NCBI GenBank assembly: GCA_027487775.1
Contig: JAIYCY010000030.1
Location: 62,001 to 126,000, forward strand
DNA: 64,000 nucleotides
Direction: 5' to 3'
Source: Planctomycetaceae bacterium
Lineage (GTDB): Bacteria > Planctomycetota > Phycisphaerae > Tepidisphaerales > Tepidisphaeraceae
Shown: positions 61,701 through 64,000 of the stretch, one piece after another
Layout of the letters: each line of letters begins with the position of its first letter
How positions within the stretch are numbered: position 1 is the stretch's first letter
Notes under the pieces: model-generated
Database searches by the model: none
The model's input: only the letters and a program-made list of their open reading frames with translations
What the model was told of the DNA's origin: nothing
Program-made: the position numbers and the translations under genes

Positions 61701-62277
61701 CGAGTGCGCCGGCGGTCTCATCTTCGACGAGCCTGCGCAGTTGCGCGTTCGACGTTGCCCTTTCGGACCAATTCACCTGTGCGGAGCGGGTGCGTGGCTT
61801 GGCACTCCAGTACGCAGCGAGGTGCGACAACAAACCTGGGAAGTCTCCGCGCAACAGGAACTGTAAAGACCCGGCCCTTTGCTCTGATTGGGATTCAACG
61901 GCAAGGAGTCCGGCTGCACGCGCAGGATATCCGGCAAGCTGATAGGCAGCCGCCGACATCAGGTGAACAGGAAGTGACTCAGGGTTAAGACTTGGATGGC
62001 CAAGCCACTCCAGCAACTCCGCTGCGCGAAGCACAGCCTCTGTCCATTCTTCATCATCGCGGTCACGCTGAATCAGTCCGGCTTCGATCAGACGGACGGC
62101 TTCCTGCAGCCGGACTTCGGCCTCGCTCGCTCGCCAGGAACGCAACCCCGGTTGCCCGGCATCAAGGCGGGTGTGCTGACTATAAAGCTTAGCGCAGGCA
62201 GGCGTCAGGGCTCCACCCGCGAGGCGGTTGCTCACAGTGCGAGCAAGGTCATGAAGATCATCCTTTTGTTTTGCCAT
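58708..62277 (-). CDS. Superfamily 2 helicase, HamB-like (Hachiman-type defence)
   Basis: 1189 residues. Helicase motifs are in order: CTPTGSGKTTVAE (Walker A, ~residue 310), VLDEAHMVQ (DEAH), ALSAVAAGM, then the RecA-like second domain with VAHHGKMPGLMARLLIQLVD, LATSTLSEGVNLPF and FANLAGRAGRPGF, the Ski2-like motif VI. The N-terminal 300 and C-terminal 400 residues are helical with no named domain. Its ATG lies five bases after the nuclease gene stop, so the two form one operon. Helicase/nuclease pairs of this layout (Hachiman HamA/HamB, AbpA/AbpB) protect against phages; membership is my inference from layout and motifs. Confidence 0.82.
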   Translation of the reverse strand: MAKQKDDLHDLARTVSNRLAGGALTPACAKLYSQHTRLDAGQPGLRSWRASEAEVRLQEAVRLIEAGLIQRDRDDEEWTEAVLRAAELLEWLGHPSLNPESLPVHLMSAAAYQLAGYPARAAGLLAVESQSEQRAGSLQFLLRGDFPGLLSHLAAYWSAKPRTRSAQVNWSERATSNAQLRRLVEDETAGALGVVCASLRWGEDARIDPALDKLSAVAKFMLNGRDNYSWLLAKLVAESARVFHATALRSRLAWLPDQLDATGKIAVERYLRQAYQSCKTQVWPSQQRGVDRLERRGSFVLCTPTGSGKTTVAEIAILQRLFSPPGENALPDTAPLVMYLVPKRALAAEVEAKLLRTIAPLSGDRIVITGLYGGIDWGPTDAWLTATDRTVLICTYEKAEALIRFLGPLFLGRLSLVVLDEAHMVQFDGKEEELLNAESRSLRLESLVARLLAHIPSDQSQVIALSAVAAGMESTLAKWVTGDDKATPARTLYRSTRQLIGRLQCKTGRAFDIRYDLLDRASLRFDETGEGGTPFIPEPFPPHPAAPDFEAAGPEKKLRPYLFWAAMHLVAPPKSSRRHAVLISIPQKIGGYAEDLLNLIEDDWADSDVPEVFEPPTDPDKNDKWMRCLAACDDYFGKTSREYRLLEKGIVAHHGKMPGLMARLLIQLVDEGVVHLILATSTLSEGVNLPFEVVLLPTLRRNKDMISPREFANLAGRAGRPGFGTEGKCLVLLPAEATDGSSRQAKTAYEDLIKKLEVKPDADNNSPGGNSALASLLTALWTKWIEASGSDDEDAFIKWLEVTATLTKPKSAKAVSSPSLVDALDSLDSVLLAAIVEIESIAGAPLDATELEGKLAEIWRRCYAHYASQYEATLGKWFKLRGQAIVERIYPDADQRRRLYRSGLPPRLGDLLARLYPQVRDYLIAGTDYIARDSNGRFEFIRGLVALLGTHPKFEPAKKTPPKSTWEELLKWWLDPKGPVPMPSAKQVSDWYDYVATNFGYRFAWGIGCTLALATNEAHEGELKPTTLESWSDLKLPWIALWLKELMVWGTLDPVAAYLLGRGRAGTRSEASVLAAQYYEVYGTLDPNEQLDPRTIRNWADTLPRIAAASRPKPKGPLKAKLERTFPKKAARRWRVLPIEQENALQWIDPAGYLLASGELPPKWKASFVDDGDFFLDVDSSTVQYEPYI

Positions 62278-62282
62278 GGCTT

Positions 62283-63164
62283 CTAGACAACGCCGTAAAT
62301 CTCTTCAATCAACTCTTCAACATCCGTCATATGTATCTCTGCAACATGCAGTCGGCGGCCCCCGGTGTACTTTGTATGAGGCTTATCTGTGCTGATCCAC
62401 GTTTTTTGAGTTTTCGACGCCGGACTCCTGCCGCACACATACGTGACCTGATCCGCGCGTTCATATCCGGGGCCGGGGTTTGCACCCTTGAGGTGGAGTT
62501 TTCTTAGCGCGTCAACCCAGCGTGCTGCTGCTGGTTCCTTGGAATCGAGCAGCACTTCAATCAATTGCGGAATGTCCACGGGGCGAAGATTCGAAAGGCT
62601 GGACTTTTCGTGTGCATCGTCGATGAGACCGGAGTCATGACCCCTAGTGCATTTTGCTTCGCAGAACAGCGCCGCAACAATCTCGCCGTCGCCATTGCGG
62701 CGAAATGCCAGACAGTCATCTCCGGTCCTGCCCGGCCGGACGGACGCTGCCCTACCCGTTTGATCGATCATGTCGAGGTGCTGGAACTCAACCAGGTGGA
62801 AACGGAACAGATACGCAGGCACCTCCCAGTCATCGTGCCCGAACGGGTCTAGATTCTCAGCGACCAGACCAGCCAGGACCTCGCCGAAGTAACCCTTGAG
62901 AGTCGTGAGATGCAGTTTCTCGGGGTATCCTTCCGCTGGATCAACCGCGTCTAGCTCGTCCAGCGGATCAAGCGATCCTCGGACGAGATTGCGCAGACGG
63001 TTGCGCGCATCCTCGTGAGCGTCAGAAATCAAAACCTTCAGCTTCGGAATAACCGCAGCTCGCTCGTCTGTGTCTTCACGACCAAGTGCATGTTCGTATT
63101 TCCCGGTCTTGGCCTGCTGCAGGTCAATCTCAAGCCATGTGGAAATTTCGGGAAAAGTGGACAT
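62283..63164 (-). CDS. HamA-like (DUF1837-type) nuclease, partner of the helicase
   Basis: 293 residues. LTTLKGYFGEVLAGLVAENL, then GRTGDDCLAFRRNGDGEIVA and ALFCEAKCTRGHDSGLIDDA, resemble the GE...GxDG...EAK arrangement of HamA C-terminal domains: an Asp followed by ExK, a PD-(D/E)xK nuclease core. I chose the ATG at 63164 (MSTFPEISTWLEID); the frame continues 54 residues upstream across the probable promoter. First gene of the two-gene operon. Confidence 0.7.
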   Translation of the reverse strand: MSTFPEISTWLEIDLQQAKTGKYEHALGREDTDERAAVIPKLKVLISDAHEDARNRLRNLVRGSLDPLDELDAVDPAEGYPEKLHLTTLKGYFGEVLAGLVAENLDPFGHDDWEVPAYLFRFHLVEFQHLDMIDQTGRAASVRPGRTGDDCLAFRRNGDGEIVAALFCEAKCTRGHDSGLIDDAHEKSSLSNLRPVDIPQLIEVLLDSKEPAAARWVDALRKLHLKGANPGPGYERADQVTYVCGRSPASKTQKTWISTDKPHTKYTGGRRLHVAEIHMTDVEELIEEIYGVV

Positions 63165-63239
63165 CGGCTTACCAACATCGTGAATCACTCGTGGGTTGTG
63201 CGAATGCCTGCTACATGACCGCCCACCCATGAGGCCGAA

Positions 63240-63245
63240 ATTATA
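63240..63245 (-). promoter_or_regulatory. Consensus -10 element upstream of the defence operon
   Basis: TATAAT on the minus strand in an AT-rich segment, 76 bases before the nuclease start. No good -35 hexamer is seen 17 bases further up. Confidence 0.45.
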
Positions 63246-63374
63246 ACTCGGTTTTGACGAACAAAACAGCGGTTTGATGCGGAATGCGATCCAGCACTGC
63301 TCTGTGCAGCATACAGAGAGGCACACGCGGCAAGCCGCGTGTGCCCCGTTCTGCAGACTAGACTGGCGCGGCGG

Positions 63375-63560
63375 TCAGTCGACCGCGCCCCGTTCACCGC
63401 GAATCCAGTCCGCGGCACGTTGTGCGGCACCTGCGGCGGCGATGACGAGCTTCTTGTCCTGCTTGATCTGCTTCAACCATCCGCCGATGTAAGCGGCCTG
63501 GTTGTCGATCACGGCGGAGTTCGGCCTGTCGAAAACGACCCTCGTTGCAATCTCAGACAT
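63375..63560 (-). pseudogene. ArdC-like antirestriction protein remnant (C-terminal part only)
   Basis: 61 residues from an ATG with GGAAGG upstream: VFDRPNSAVIDNQAAYIGGW, LKQIKQDKKLVIAAAGAAQR, AADWIRGE. This matches the end of ArdC/zincin-type antirestriction proteins, where the NxAAYIxxWL and AAxxAQRAADYI motifs close a ~300-residue protein. The ssDNA-binding N-terminal part and the zinc-binding HE motif are absent. It could be a decayed gene or a short expressed derivative. Confidence 0.7.
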
Positions 63561-63734
63561 AGAATCGCCTTCCCGCGAACAGTGTTTGATTCTGTTCGAG
63601 CGCTTGTTACGCCGAACACATCGATGCAGGCGGGTGGCTACACGACACGACAAGAAGGCCACCCACTTCGCCGGGTTCGTCTAGCTCGCAGCATTCCTCA
63701 TCACAGAGGATTGAAAGTCCGGGATACCCAATGC

Positions 63735-64000
63735 CTATCTGTTGTCGGCACGCATCGGAGTAATCGCGCCGAATGTCGACAGCAGCGTCTTCGAGTCGGT
63801 CTCGATCGTCGGAGAGTCGGTTGCGCCCTGGCGAACGCGCAGCAGTGCGACCATGCCTTTGAAGAAGCCGACCGGATCGCCCCGGTCGACCCAGACGGGT
63901 GCGCCGAGTCTTGAGCTCTCGACCGAACGCAGGCCGATGCAGGGCATTTCACCTTGCAGAACGCCATCGACATACAGGCGGAGGAACTGTCCGTCGAACG
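63735..64000 (-). CDS. LamG/concanavalin-like domain protein, C-terminal part (5' truncated by window edge)
   Basis: The minus-strand frame is open to the window end. FLRLYVDGVLQGEMPCIGLR, then FFKGMVALLRVRQGATDS, is the typical last strands of a LamG fold (LYVDGxxxG..., then FxGxIaxLRV). The C-terminus ends LLSTFGAITPMRADNR. An internal ATG at 63947 is not a likely start because the homology continues upstream of it. Confidence 0.65.
   Translation of the reverse strand, partial: FDGQFLRLYVDGVLQGEMPCIGLRSVESSRLGAPVWVDRGDPVGFFKGMVALLRVRQGATDSPTIETDSKTLLSTFGAITPMRADNR

Overview
The window looks like a chromosome segment of a planctomycete, probably of the Phycisphaerae type (inference from gene content). 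Nine proteins end in a PEP-CTERM sorting signal, some carry DNRLRE or dockerin-like modules, and three ECF-type sigma factor genes each sit directly upstream of a membrane Ser/Thr kinase with TPR repeats. Intergenic DNA is rich in short palindromic repeats and 21-bp-period arrays. GC content is moderately high, and most genes have a recognisable GGAG-type ribosome binding site.

Layout: 0-9.3 kb holds the end of an iron alcohol dehydrogenase, a VOC protein, a large PEP-CTERM protein and two exported metallophosphoesterases, one fused to LamG and glycerophosphodiesterase domains. 9.3-16.6 kb is a complete RNA-repair locus. On the minus strand it runs from a sigma-54 promoter through a Ro/TROVE protein split into two overlapping ORFs, a non-coding stretch with two strong hairpins, an array of eight tRNA or tRNA-like genes, rtcB (RNA ligase) and rtcA (RNA cyclase). 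The CARF-AAA+ activator rtcR is divergent. Within the array, five elements are in normal order. Three have the 3' half placed before the 5' half, so that the acceptor stem is closed by a small loop and the ends lie in the anticodon loop. Two of these can be read as circularly permuted tRNA-Leu(UAG) and tRNA-Arg(UCU), and both have the nonamer GGAACTACA immediately before anticodon position 34. Permuted tRNA genes beside an RNA ligase are, to my knowledge, undescribed in bacteria and are the main discovery candidate here.

16.6-29.4 kb holds two sigma/kinase pairs, three PEP-CTERM proteins and an exported M29-like aminopeptidase homologue that appears to lack metal ligands. 29.4-37 kb is an accessory stretch: an unrecognised three-gene operon, repeats, an FHA protein, a kdpE-like pseudogene and a CPBP protease. 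36.7-42 kb carries four more PEP-CTERM genes, a thioredoxin-like gene and an HxlR regulator. A third sigma/kinase pair follows at 42.3-46 kb.

46.4-58.2 kb is a kdp potassium-transport locus (small ORF-kdpF-kdpA, then kdpB-C-D-E, all minus strand). It is interrupted between kdpA and kdpB by 3.7 kb containing a DUF433/DUF5615 toxin-antitoxin remnant, a duplicated kdpA 3' end, a Fic gene and repeats. Similar TGATAC direct repeats lie upstream of both halves, and kdpB carries an in-frame 25-bp perfect inverted repeat. 58.7-63.2 kb is a two-gene nuclease/helicase defence module resembling Hachiman (HamAB), next to a short ArdC-like remnant. The window ends in a partial LamG-type protein.
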